This document shows, one piece after another, positions 32,245 through 40,128 of a DNA stretch of 57,025 nucleotides. Below the pieces are notes generated by a model, which had not been told where the DNA came from, made no database searches, and saw only the letters and a list, made by a program, of their open reading frames with translations. The stretch comes from Tepidamorphus sp. (GTDB lineage: Bacteria > Pseudomonadota > Alphaproteobacteria > Rhizobiales > Tepidamorphaceae), in NCBI GenBank assembly GCA_028280885.1, contig JANQKY010000053.1:1-57025 (forward strand). The letters run 5' to 3'. The stretch's first letter is position 1, and each line of letters starts with the position of its first letter. The translations under genes were made by a program, and so were the position numbers.

Positions 32245-33141
32245 GTGGACTATGTCATCCAGCAAAGCCTGAACGCGCTCAGTTTCGGGGCGGAATACGC
32301 CCTGCTGGCGCTCGGCCTTGCGATCGTCTTCTCGATCATGGGGCTCGTCAACTTCGCCCATGGCGACATGATCGCGGTCGGCGGCTATACGATGGTTGCC
32401 TTCGTGGCGATGACGCTCGGCAATCCGCTGATCGTCATCTTCGCCGCCGTGCTGATGGCGGTGCTCGCCTCGGTGACGCTGGAGCGGGTTGCCTTCCGGC
32501 CCGTTCGATACGCCGATCCGACAACCGGTCTGTTGACCGCCTTCGGCGTCTCCATGGTGATCCAGAACCTGTTCCTGCTGTTCGTCTCGCCGCGCCCGAT
32601 CGCGGTCACGACGCTCTATTTCCTCGACTGGCCGATCGATCTGGGCGGCATCTCGATCTCCTCGCTGCAGATCTTCGAGACGATGACCACCGTCATCGCG
32701 ATCACGCTGCTCGTCTTGTTCCTGAAGCGCTCGACGCTGGGGCTAGCGATGCGGGCCGCCTCGGTCGATTTCGAGATGGTCCGGCTGATGGGCATCAAGG
32801 CGAACCGGGTGGTGGCGATGGCGTTTGCCGTCTCCGGCCTGCTTGCCGGCATCGCCTGCGTCTTCATCATGGCGCGGCGCGGCAGCGTCGATCCGACGAT
32901 GGGCTTCAACCCGGTGCTCAAGGCCTTCGTTGCCTGCGTCGTCGGCGGCTTCGGCTCGCTGCCCGGCGCGGTGCTGGGCGGTTTCCTGCTCGGCGCCGTC
33001 GAGGTCGGCATGCTGGTGATCCTGCCGCAGAGCTATGGCGGCATGAAGGACGCCTTTGTGTTCGGCATCATCGCGCTCATTCTGGTCTGGCGGCCCGACG
33101 GCATCCTGACGCCGCCGGCCGAGAAGGGGGACAAGATTTGA
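32245..33141 (+). CDS. livH: Branched-chain-type ABC transporter permease (LivH family), second system
   Basis: A 298-residue LivH permease starting with GTG at 32245, four bases after the LivF stop. The run NALSFGAEYALLALGLAIVFSIMGLVNFAHGD is diagnostic (residues about 7-39). The coupling loop AMRAASVDFEMVRLMGIKANRV and C-terminal VWRPDGILTPP are also typical. About eight membrane helices are expected. It ends on the start of the LivM gene. Confidence 0.92.
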   Translation: MDYVIQQSLNALSFGAEYALLALGLAIVFSIMGLVNFAHGDMIAVGGYTMVAFVAMTLGNPLIVIFAAVLMAVLASVTLERVAFRPVRYADPTTGLLTAFGVSMVIQNLFLLFVSPRPIAVTTLYFLDWPIDLGGISISSLQIFETMTTVIAITLLVLFLKRSTLGLAMRAASVDFEMVRLMGIKANRVVAMAFAVSGLLAGIACVFIMARRGSVDPTMGFNPVLKAFVACVVGGFGSLPGAVLGGFLLGAVEVGMLVILPQSYGGMKDAFVFGIIALILVWRPDGILTPPAEKGDKI

Positions 33142-34190
33142 GCCGCCCCCTGCTCAATGCCCTCCACTTGAATTCCGGCCAAAGGTCCGGCCTTGTCGGC
33201 GCCGCGCTGCTGTCGGCGATCCTGGTGCTGATCGGCCTGATGGTGATGTGGTTCGGCGAGCGCTATCACCTGCGCATCGTCTATTCGGCCTATGTCAACC
33301 TGCTCGTCGTGCTCGGCCTGCAGGTCTTCATGGGCAACGCCAAGATCACCAACCTGTCGCATTCGGCCTTCATGGGGATCGGCGCCTATGCCGCGGCGAT
33401 CTGCGTGACGCCCGTGCAGATCAAGGCGATGTCGCTGCCGAACGCGCCGTGGGGGCTCAACGCCTTCCAGCTCGATCCGGTGACGTCGGCTGCGATCGCG
33501 ATCGTCGTTACCGGCCTGATCGCGCTTGTCGTCGGGCTGTTGATCGTCCGCCTGTCGGGCATCGGGGCGACCATCGTGACGCTCGCCCTGCTCGTCATCG
33601 TCCATTCGATCTTCCTGCACCGCACCGATATCTTCAAAGGCAAGCAGGCCTTTTTCGGCATTCCGAAGATCTTCGACCTGACCTCGATCCTGATCGTCAC
33701 CGTGATCGTCATCTTCGTTGCCCGCCTGTTCCGCGAAAGCCGCTGGGGGATCAGGCTGCGCGCCAGTTCCGACGACGAGGTCGGCGCGCGGGCGATGGGG
33801 GTCGATGTCTTCCGGCTCAGGCTCGTTGCCTGGGTGCTCGGCGCGGTGATCCTCGCCGTCGCAGGCATCTGCTATGCCTATTTCCTCGGCACGATCAGCG
33901 CCCGGCCGTTCTATTTCACCCATGTGTTCCTGACGCTTGCCATGCTGATCCTCGGCGGCATGCGGACAGTGACCGGCGCCGTGCTCGGGACGATCCTGAT
34001 CTCCTTCGGCCTGGAAGGCGTGCGCTGGATCGAGACCGGTCCGGATTTCGGCCTCGTCGACCTGCCCGAACTGCTGGGGCTGTCGGGGATTGCGCTCGGC
34101 GTCGTTATCGTCGCTACTATGGCGCTCAGGCCCGGCGGCATCATGGGCAACCGGGAAATCGAGATGCTGTTTTCGCGGCGGCAAGACTAA
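33138..34190 (+). CDS. livM: Branched-chain-type ABC transporter permease (LivM family), second system
   Basis: A 350-residue LivM permease. The start is an uncommon TTG at 33138 overlapping the LivH stop (TTGA), which is consistent with coupling. Landmarks are LGLQVFMGNAKITNLSHSAFMGIGAYAA, LLIVRLSGIGATIVTLALL, and the coupling segment GIRLRASSDDEVGARAMGVDVFRL. It partners LivH. The next gene is 25 bases on and likely in the same transcript. Confidence 0.9.
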   Translation: MSRPLLNALHLNSGQRSGLVGAALLSAILVLIGLMVMWFGERYHLRIVYSAYVNLLVVLGLQVFMGNAKITNLSHSAFMGIGAYAAAICVTPVQIKAMSLPNAPWGLNAFQLDPVTSAAIAIVVTGLIALVVGLLIVRLSGIGATIVTLALLVIVHSIFLHRTDIFKGKQAFFGIPKIFDLTSILIVTVIVIFVARLFRESRWGIRLRASSDDEVGARAMGVDVFRLRLVAWVLGAVILAVAGICYAYFLGTISARPFYFTHVFLTLAMLILGGMRTVTGAVLGTILISFGLEGVRWIETGPDFGLVDLPELLGLSGIALGVVIVATMALRPGGIMGNREIEMLFSRRQD

Positions 34191-34215
34191 AGGCGGCGGA
34201 CTTGAGGAGGCGACG

Positions 34216-35154
34216 GTGCTCTGCAATCACACGATCCACAAACACAACCACCATTTCGGCTGGAACAACGCCAACGCACCGGTGTTGACCGCGAAGCCTG
34301 GCGAGACGATCGAGATCGAGACGATCGATTCCTCCGGCGGGCAGCTTGCCGCCGATTCGACACTGGACGACCTCGCCAAGGTGTCGCTGGAGGGCATCAA
34401 TCCGGTCACCGGGCCGATCTATGTCGAGGGCGCCGAGCCCGGCGATGCGATTGCCGTCACCTTCCGCGATTTCCAGCCGTCGGGCTGGGGCTGGACGGCG
34501 AATATCCCCGGCTTCGGCCTGCTCGCCGACCAGTTTCCCGATCCGCGCCTGCATATCTGGAAATATGACGCCAACACGCTGAAGCCCGCCCTGTTCGGCC
34601 CCGGCGGCGCGGTGCCGCTGAAGCCCTTCTGCGGCACGGTCGGCCTGGCGCTTAAGGAACCGGGCCTCCATTCCGTCGTGCCGCCGCGCCGGGTCGGCGG
34701 CAATCTCGACATCCGCGACAACGCGGTCGGCACGACGCTCTACCTGCCCGTCGAGGTCGCCGGCGGGCTTCTATCGCTCGGCGACACCCATGCCGCCCAG
34801 GGCGATGGCGAGATCTGCGGCACGGCGATCGAGAGCCCGATGGTGGTGGCGATCGAACTGGGCCTGATCAAAAACGCCAATTTCGCGTTTCCCCGTTTCG
34901 AGACCGAGGGACCGGTGTCGCGGCATTTCGATGCCGACGGCTACCGGGCGACGACCGGCGTCGGCCCGGACCTGATGCAGGCGGCGAAGGATGCCGTTAG
35001 CGGCATGATCGACTGGCTCACCGCGACGACGAACATGGACTCCGTCGAGGCCTATATGCTGTGCAGCGTCTGCGGGGATCTCAGGATCAGCGAGATCGTC
35101 GACCTGCCGAACTGGACGGTGTCGTTTTATTTTCCCAAGACGGTGTTGCGATAA
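34216..35154 (+). CDS. Acetamidase/formamidase family protein
   Basis: A 312-residue FmdA/AmdA-type amidase that would release ammonia from formamide, acetamide or a related small amide. It begins at GTG 34216 with GAGGAGG five bases upstream; the frame extends further upstream only over LivM. Motifs are NNANAPVLTAKPGETIEIET, SLEGINPVTGPIYVEGAEPGD, LLSLGDTHAAQGDGEICGTAIE (the conserved metal-binding region), and MLCSVCGDLRISEIVD at the C-terminus. Its place after a transporter suggests the imported compound or a pathway product is an amide. Confidence 0.9.
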   Translation: MLCNHTIHKHNHHFGWNNANAPVLTAKPGETIEIETIDSSGGQLAADSTLDDLAKVSLEGINPVTGPIYVEGAEPGDAIAVTFRDFQPSGWGWTANIPGFGLLADQFPDPRLHIWKYDANTLKPALFGPGGAVPLKPFCGTVGLALKEPGLHSVVPPRRVGGNLDIRDNAVGTTLYLPVEVAGGLLSLGDTHAAQGDGEICGTAIESPMVVAIELGLIKNANFAFPRFETEGPVSRHFDADGYRATTGVGPDLMQAAKDAVSGMIDWLTATTNMDSVEAYMLCSVCGDLRISEIVDLPNWTVSFYFPKTVLR

Positions 35155-35189
35155 AGGGGTTGGGGTCGCCCATCCGCGTCCGGGTTCCC

Positions 35190-35297
35190 CGATCCCGGAT
35201 AGCCGCTTTGCGGCTTCCGGGATGACGAGGGAGGGGCTGGAGAAAAACACCCACCCATCGCTCGTCATCCCGGCCGAGTGAAGCGAGAGCCGGGATC
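35190..35297. repeat. Inverted pair of a dispersed 40-bp palindromic unit
   Basis: Unit A (35190-35229) begins cgatcccgg and ends ccgggatgacgag. Unit B (35261-35297) begins ctcgtcatcccgg and ends gccgggatcg. They are inverted copies of one element with differing centres (agccgctttgcggct versus ccgagtgaagcgag). A degenerate relative occurs at 53281-53320. This looks like a family of alphaproteobacterial intergenic palindromes. Confidence 0.8.
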
Positions 35298-35327
35298 GCA
35301 GCGCGTTTCGGCGTCTGCGCGGCCGGT

Positions 35328-35362
35328 ATCGCCTTGACCGGCATCGAGCCGGTCAAGGCGAT
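35328..35362. terminator. Perfect 14-bp-stem hairpin between convergent genes
   Basis: The arm atcgccttgaccgg (35328-35341) pairs exactly with ccggtcaaggcgat (35349-35362) around a 7-base loop. It lies between the convergent amidase and fumarase genes, where a bidirectional terminator would fit, although no T-run follows on either strand. Confidence 0.5.
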
Positions 35363-35363
35363 G

Positions 35364-35522
35364 TCCCCCTCACCCTGGGCCCTCTCCCGCGAGGGGAGAG
35401 GGAACGATAGCTGCAAGGCATAAGGGAAATCTGGTCTGCCGTGCTGTTTGCAAGGCGTTGGAGCCAAGCGGCGCGGCGGGTGGCACTCCCTCTCCCCTCG
35501 CGGGAGAGGGCTGGGGTGAGGG
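35364..35522. repeat. Inverted pair of CCCTCTCCC/GGGAGAGGG mosaic units
   Basis: The 23-bp palindrome ending ggggagaggg at 35380-35402 recurs exactly in reverse orientation at 35488-35510. Both are extended outward by the same cccctcaccc word (35364-35374, and complementary at 35512-35522). About 85 unrelated bases lie between. The same building blocks make up the larger elements at 53008-53190 and 56680-56860. Confidence 0.8.
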
Positions 35523-35617
35523 GGCGCCGCCCGTAAGGGCGGCTTCGAGAGCGCCGGAGGCGATCTCGAAAACAGGCGTAAGGGCGCAGCACCCGCGTCA
35601 GCCGCTCAGCCCGAGCA

Positions 35618-37255
35618 TCACCCGTTCGACAGCATCCGGGCGAAGAAATCGCCGCCCTTGTTGTTGATGATGATGAAGGCCGGAAACTCCCGGACCCGGA
35701 TCCGCCAGACCGCTTCCATGCCGAAGTCCTGAAAGTCGATCGGCTCCAGCTCGGTGATCGCATCGCGGCCGAGCACCGCCGCCGTGCCGCCGATCGAGCC
35801 CAGATAAAACCCGCCATGCTGCTTGCAGCTGTCGACGACGGCGCGGGCGCGGTTGCCCTTGGCGATCGTCACGAGACTGCCGCCGGCAGCCTGGAATTCC
35901 GGCACATAAGGGTCCATCCGGGCAGCCGTCGTCGGCCCGAACGAGCCGGACGCGAAGCCCTCCGGCGTCTTGGCGGGGCCGGCATAGTAGATCGGATGGT
36001 CGATCATGTAGTCCGGCAGCGGCTCGCCGGCGGCAAGCTTGCGCGACAGTTCGGCGTGGACGAGATCGCGGGCGACGATCATCGTGCCGCTCAGCAGCAC
36101 CGGTGTCGCGACCACGAGCTTCGACAATTCGGCCCGGATTGCCTCCATCGGCTGGTCGAGATCGATATGCACCGGCTCGGCCTGCTCGAAATCGACCGTC
36201 GGCAGGAAATGCGCCGGATCGGTCTCCAGCTTTTCAAGCCACAGCCCGTCGGCATCGATGCGGCCCTTGATCTGGCGATCGGCGGAACAGCTCACGCCGA
36301 TCCCGACCGGCAGGCTGCCGCCGTGGCGCGGCAGGCGGATGACGCGGACGTCGTGGCAGAAATATTTGCCGCCGAATTGTGCCCCGATGCCAAAGCCTTG
36401 CGTCAGTTTGTGAACCTCCCGCTCGAGGTTTCTGTCGCGGAAGGCCCGGCCGGTCGCGTCGCCGCTGTCGGGCAGCGTATCGAGCGCCTTGGTGGAGGCG
36501 AGCTTGACGGTCTTCAGCGTCTGCTCGGCCGACAGGCCGCCGATCACGACGGCCAGGTGATAGGGCGGACAGGCCGCCGTGCCGAGCGTCTTGATCTTTT
36601 CGTCGAGAAAGGCCATCAGCCGCTCCGGCTCCAGAAGCCGGCGGGTCTCCTGATAAAGGAACGTCTTGTTGGCCGAGCCGCCGCCCTTGGCGATGAACAG
36701 GAAGTCGAAGGCATCGCCGCCGGTCGCCTCGATATCGATCTGGGCGGGCAGGTTGGAGCCGGTATTGACCTCCTCGAACATGGTCAGCGGCGCCATCTGG
36801 GAGAAGCGCAGGTTGCGCGTCTGCCAGGTCCGGGCGATGCCGGCCGAAAGCGCCTCGGCCATATCGCCGTCGACCAGAACGCCCTGCCCCTTCTTGGCGA
36901 CGATGATCGCCGTGCCGGTGTCCTGGCAGCTCGGAAACTGGCGGGCGGCCGATATCACCGCGTTCTTCAGGAGTTCCCGCGCCACCATCCGGTCGTTGTC
37001 GGAGGCGTCCGGGTCTTCGAGGATATCGGCGAGGTTCTGCAGGTGGGCGCGGCGGAAGAGATGGGAGACATCACCGAAAGCCTCGCAGGCGAGCCTCGTG
37101 AGCGCGGCCGGATCGACCTGCAGAAAGCGTCGCCCGCCAAGCTCGACCTCGGCGACGCCCTCGCGGCTTAACCGCCGGTACTCGGTGCCGTCGTCGCCAA
37201 GCTGGAACAGGGGGCGGAAGCCTGTATCCAGGCTTTCGGCGGGCTGCGACGACAT
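35618..37255 (-). CDS. fumA: Class I (iron-sulfur) fumarate hydratase
   Basis: A 545-residue class I fumarase interconverting fumarate and malate. The three 4Fe-4S cysteines are in PSCQDTGTA, AACPPYHLAVV and VSCSADRQIKGRI. The start MSSQPAESLD is preceded by AGGAGG; a frame extending further upstream runs through the neighbouring gene's end and is discounted. The C-terminal beta domain shows HPIYYAGPAKTPEG and GSFGPTTAARMDPYV. It follows the aldehyde dehydrogenase by 17 bases and is probably co-transcribed. It could feed C4 products of a catabolic pathway into the TCA cycle. Confidence 0.95.
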   Translation of the reverse strand: MSSQPAESLDTGFRPLFQLGDDGTEYRRLSREGVAEVELGGRRFLQVDPAALTRLACEAFGDVSHLFRRAHLQNLADILEDPDASDNDRMVARELLKNAVISAARQFPSCQDTGTAIIVAKKGQGVLVDGDMAEALSAGIARTWQTRNLRFSQMAPLTMFEEVNTGSNLPAQIDIEATGGDAFDFLFIAKGGGSANKTFLYQETRRLLEPERLMAFLDEKIKTLGTAACPPYHLAVVIGGLSAEQTLKTVKLASTKALDTLPDSGDATGRAFRDRNLEREVHKLTQGFGIGAQFGGKYFCHDVRVIRLPRHGGSLPVGIGVSCSADRQIKGRIDADGLWLEKLETDPAHFLPTVDFEQAEPVHIDLDQPMEAIRAELSKLVVATPVLLSGTMIVARDLVHAELSRKLAAGEPLPDYMIDHPIYYAGPAKTPEGFASGSFGPTTAARMDPYVPEFQAAGGSLVTIAKGNRARAVVDSCKQHGGFYLGSIGGTAAVLGRDAITELEPIDFQDFGMEAVWRIRVREFPAFIIINNKGGDFFARMLSNG

Positions 37256-37272
37256 GGCGGTCTCCTCCTCAC

Positions 37273-38736
37273 TCAGGTGCCGTGGTTCTGGACGATCGTC
37301 TTCATCTGGGTGAAGTCGTGCAGCGCGGCGAAGCCCTTTTCGCGGCCGTGACCGGACTTGCGCACGCCGCCGAAGGGCAGCTCGATGCCGCCGCCGGCGC
37401 CGAAGCAGTTGATGAAGACCTGGCCGCACTGCATCGCCTTGGACACGCGCATCTGGCGGCCGCCGTCGCGCGTCCAGACGGCGGCGACGAGGCCGTAATC
37501 GGTGCCGTTGGCGATGCGGATCGCGTCGGCCTCGTCGGTGAATTTCAGGCAGGCGAGCACCGGACCGAACACCTCCTCATGGGCGAGCGGGTGCGTTTCG
37601 GCGACCGGTCCGAACAGCGCCGGCGCGACGTAGTTGCCGGTCTCCGGCGCCGTCGGCGACACCCTGCCACGGGCGATCAGCGGCGCATCACTGCCGCCGC
37701 CGGCCGCGATATAGCCCTCGACGCGCTGTTTCTGCTTTGCCGAGATCAGCGCGCCGAGCGTACCGTTTTCACGCCAGGGGGCGGCGACGAGATCCTTGAA
37801 GCCCGCCTTCAGGCGGTCGATCACCTCGTCATAGATCGATGCCTCGATCAGCGCGCGGGAGCCGGCCGAGCAGGTCTGGCCGCCATTCTGGACGATCGCG
37901 TTCAGCACAACGGGGATCGCCGCGTCGAGATCGGCATCGGCGAACAGGATCTGCGGCGACTTGCCGCCAAGCTCCAGCGTGCAGTCGATATGGTTTCGCG
38001 CCGCCGCCGTCTGGACCATCACACCGACCTGGGGGGAACCGGTGAACGACAGGAAGTCGACGCCGGGATGCCCGGTGAGCGCCGCGCCCGCCTCGTGGCC
38101 ATAGCCGGTGACGACGTTGAAGGCGCCATCGGGAAAGCCGACCTCATGGGCCAGTTCGCAGATCTTCAGCGGCGTCAGGCAGGCTTCCTCGGCGGGTTTC
38201 ATGACCACGGTGTTGCCGACCGCCAGTGCCGCCGCGCAGGTGCGGCCGACCATCTGGGCGGGGTAGTTCCAGGGAATGATGATGCCGACGACGCCATAGG
38301 GCTCGTAGACGGTCTGCACCTGATAGCCGGCCAGGAAGGGGATCGTGTCGCCATGCAGCTTGTCGGCGGCGCCGGAATAGAACTCGAAATAACGCGCGGC
38401 GGCGACCATGTCGGCTTCCGCCTGCCGGTGCGGCTTGCCGGTGTCGGAGGCTTCCAGCTCCGCCAGCATCGCGGCGTTTTCCGCAATCGCCTCGCCGAGC
38501 CTGCGCAACAGCCGGCCGCGCTCGAGAGCCGTCAATGTCGACCAGGCGCCGTCCTCGAAAGCGGATCGCGCCACGCGAACGGCCTGATCGATCTCCGCCG
38601 CGCCGCCGGCTGCGATCTCGGCGATCTTCTTGCCGTCGCTCGGACAGAGGAGATCGATCGTCCGCCCGTCGGCGGGCAGAACGGGCTTGCCCGCGATCAG
38701 GCATGGCAGGGCTGCGTTCACGGTCATCTCGTTCAC
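37273..38736 (-). CDS. NAD(P)-dependent aldehyde dehydrogenase
   Basis: A 487-residue ALDH-superfamily enzyme oxidising an aldehyde to its acid. Motifs are IIPWNYPAQMVGR, MKPAEEACLTPL, FTGSPQVGVMVQ, the general-base glutamate in LELGGKSPQ, and the catalytic cysteine in NGGQTCSAGSR. The C-terminus has PFGGVRKSGHGREKG, resembling betaine/aminoaldehyde dehydrogenases; the substrate is not fixed. I take the GTG at 38736, with AAGGA about nine bases upstream; ATG 38727 is an alternative. Lead gene of a two-gene operon with fumA. Confidence 0.92.
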   Translation of the reverse strand: MNEMTVNAALPCLIAGKPVLPADGRTIDLLCPSDGKKIAEIAAGGAAEIDQAVRVARSAFEDGAWSTLTALERGRLLRRLGEAIAENAAMLAELEASDTGKPHRQAEADMVAAARYFEFYSGAADKLHGDTIPFLAGYQVQTVYEPYGVVGIIIPWNYPAQMVGRTCAAALAVGNTVVMKPAEEACLTPLKICELAHEVGFPDGAFNVVTGYGHEAGAALTGHPGVDFLSFTGSPQVGVMVQTAAARNHIDCTLELGGKSPQILFADADLDAAIPVVLNAIVQNGGQTCSAGSRALIEASIYDEVIDRLKAGFKDLVAAPWRENGTLGALISAKQKQRVEGYIAAGGGSDAPLIARGRVSPTAPETGNYVAPALFGPVAETHPLAHEEVFGPVLACLKFTDEADAIRIANGTDYGLVAAVWTRDGGRQMRVSKAMQCGQVFINCFGAGGGIELPFGGVRKSGHGREKGFAALHDFTQMKTIVQNHGT

Positions 38737-39003
38737 GGGATGTGGTCCTTTTCCTAAAGCAAATATCGGCGCCTGCGGTACGCAAGTCCCCGGAATGCTA
38801 GCTCACTTTCCAGCCGAAGAGTATGGCTTCGACCGGGTGCTTACGAATTTCATATGCCCGTTCAAGGTTGAACCGAAATCCCTTGAAGCTTCACGACAGG
38901 CACGTCCCTTCAGCACGAAAGGGCCGGCTAGGCGGCTTGCGCTGACATGGGTTGCAGCGCTAGTGATGCGCGCTCATTCCCCCCGATCCAGGCCGTCCCA
39001 CAG

Positions 39004-40128
39004 ATGAACGATCTCAAAGACATCCTCGTCGTCTCGCTCGAACAGGCGGTCGCCGCGCCCTACGCCTCCTGCAAGCTTGCCGATGCCGGCGCCCGCGTCA
39101 TCAAGGTGGAGCGGCCCGACGGCGATTTCGCCCGCAACTACGATTCGCTGGTCAAGGGCCAGAGCGCCTATTTCGTCTGGCTCAACCGGGGCAAGGAATC
39201 GCTGTGCCTGAACCTGAAGGACGCAGCCGATCTCGCCTTGATGAAAAAGATGCTGGCGAAGGCCGACATCTTCATCCAGAACCTGGCGCCCGGCGCGATC
39301 GACAGGCTCGGCCTGCCGGTCGCGGACCTGCGCGAGGCCCATCCGGGGCTCATCGTCTGTTCGATATCCGGCTACGGGTCGGAGGGGCCGGCGCGCGACC
39401 AGAAGGCCTATGACCTGCTGATCCAGGCCGAAAGCGGCCTGTCGGCGGTCAACGGCACGGCGGAGGGCCCGGCGCGGGTCGGCGTCTCGGTCTGCGATAT
39501 CGCCGCCGGCATGACGGCCTATCAGGCGATCCTTCAGGCGCTGATCGGCCGCTACAGGACGGGCGAGGGACGCGCGATCGAGGTGTCGCTGTTTCACGCC
39601 ATGTCGGACTGGATGAACGTGCCCTATCTGCAATATCGCTATGGCGGCAAGACGCCGGAGCGGATGGGGCTGAAGCATCCGACGATCGCGCCCTACGGCG
39701 CGTTTACCTGCAAGGACGGCAAGGTGTTGCTGCTGTCGATCCAGAACGAGCGGGAATGGGCGCATCTGTGCGCAGACGTGCTGGGCGACCCGGAGCTTGC
39801 GACAAAGCCCGGCTGGGCCTCGCCATCCGACCGCACGGCGAACCGGCAGGCTGTCGACGACCGGGTCGGTGCCGCGCTCGCCGAACGCGACCGCGAGCAC
39901 AATATCGAACTCCTGAAGGCCGCCGGGATCGCCTATGGGCGGCTCTCGAGCATGGAAGACCTGCTCAACCATCCGCAGCAGCGGCTGATCTCGGTTGCGA
40001 CCGATGGCGGCACGGTCGAGTTGCTGGCGCCGGGCGCGCATGTTTCCGGCGAAACCGAGCAATTCGGCGCGGTGCCGGCGACCGGCGCGCAGTCGGACAC
40101 GATCCGGGCGGAATTCGGCGCCGGCTAA
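39004..40128 (+). CDS. Class III (CaiB/BaiF family) acyl-CoA transferase
   Basis: A 374-residue CoA-transferase that moves CoA between carboxylic acids. The N-terminal KDILVVSLEQAVAAPYASCKLADAGARVIKVE is the family hallmark, and the catalytic aspartate falls in QKAYDLLIQAESG. SISGYGSEGP and GVSVCDIAAGM are also typical. It stands alone, divergent from the ALDH gene and with its stop overlapping that of the FGGY kinase on the other strand by four bases. The ATG has only a weak ribosome site. Its acid substrate is unknown. Confidence 0.9.
   Translation: MNDLKDILVVSLEQAVAAPYASCKLADAGARVIKVERPDGDFARNYDSLVKGQSAYFVWLNRGKESLCLNLKDAADLALMKKMLAKADIFIQNLAPGAIDRLGLPVADLREAHPGLIVCSISGYGSEGPARDQKAYDLLIQAESGLSAVNGTAEGPARVGVSVCDIAAGMTAYQAILQALIGRYRTGEGRAIEVSLFHAMSDWMNVPYLQYRYGGKTPERMGLKHPTIAPYGAFTCKDGKVLLLSIQNEREWAHLCADVLGDPELATKPGWASPSDRTANRQAVDDRVGAALAERDREHNIELLKAAGIAYGRLSSMEDLLNHPQQRLISVATDGGTVELLAPGAHVSGETEQFGAVPATGAQSDTIRAEFGAG

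Larger units (their letters stand above)
35155..35617. other. Convergent intergenic region filled with palindromic repeats
   Basis: The 463 bases between the amidase and the fumarase (convergent) contain no gene. They hold, left to right, an inverted pair of a dispersed 40-bp unit, a perfect 14-bp-stem hairpin, and an inverted pair of a GC palindromic unit; each is listed separately. Confidence 0.8.
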
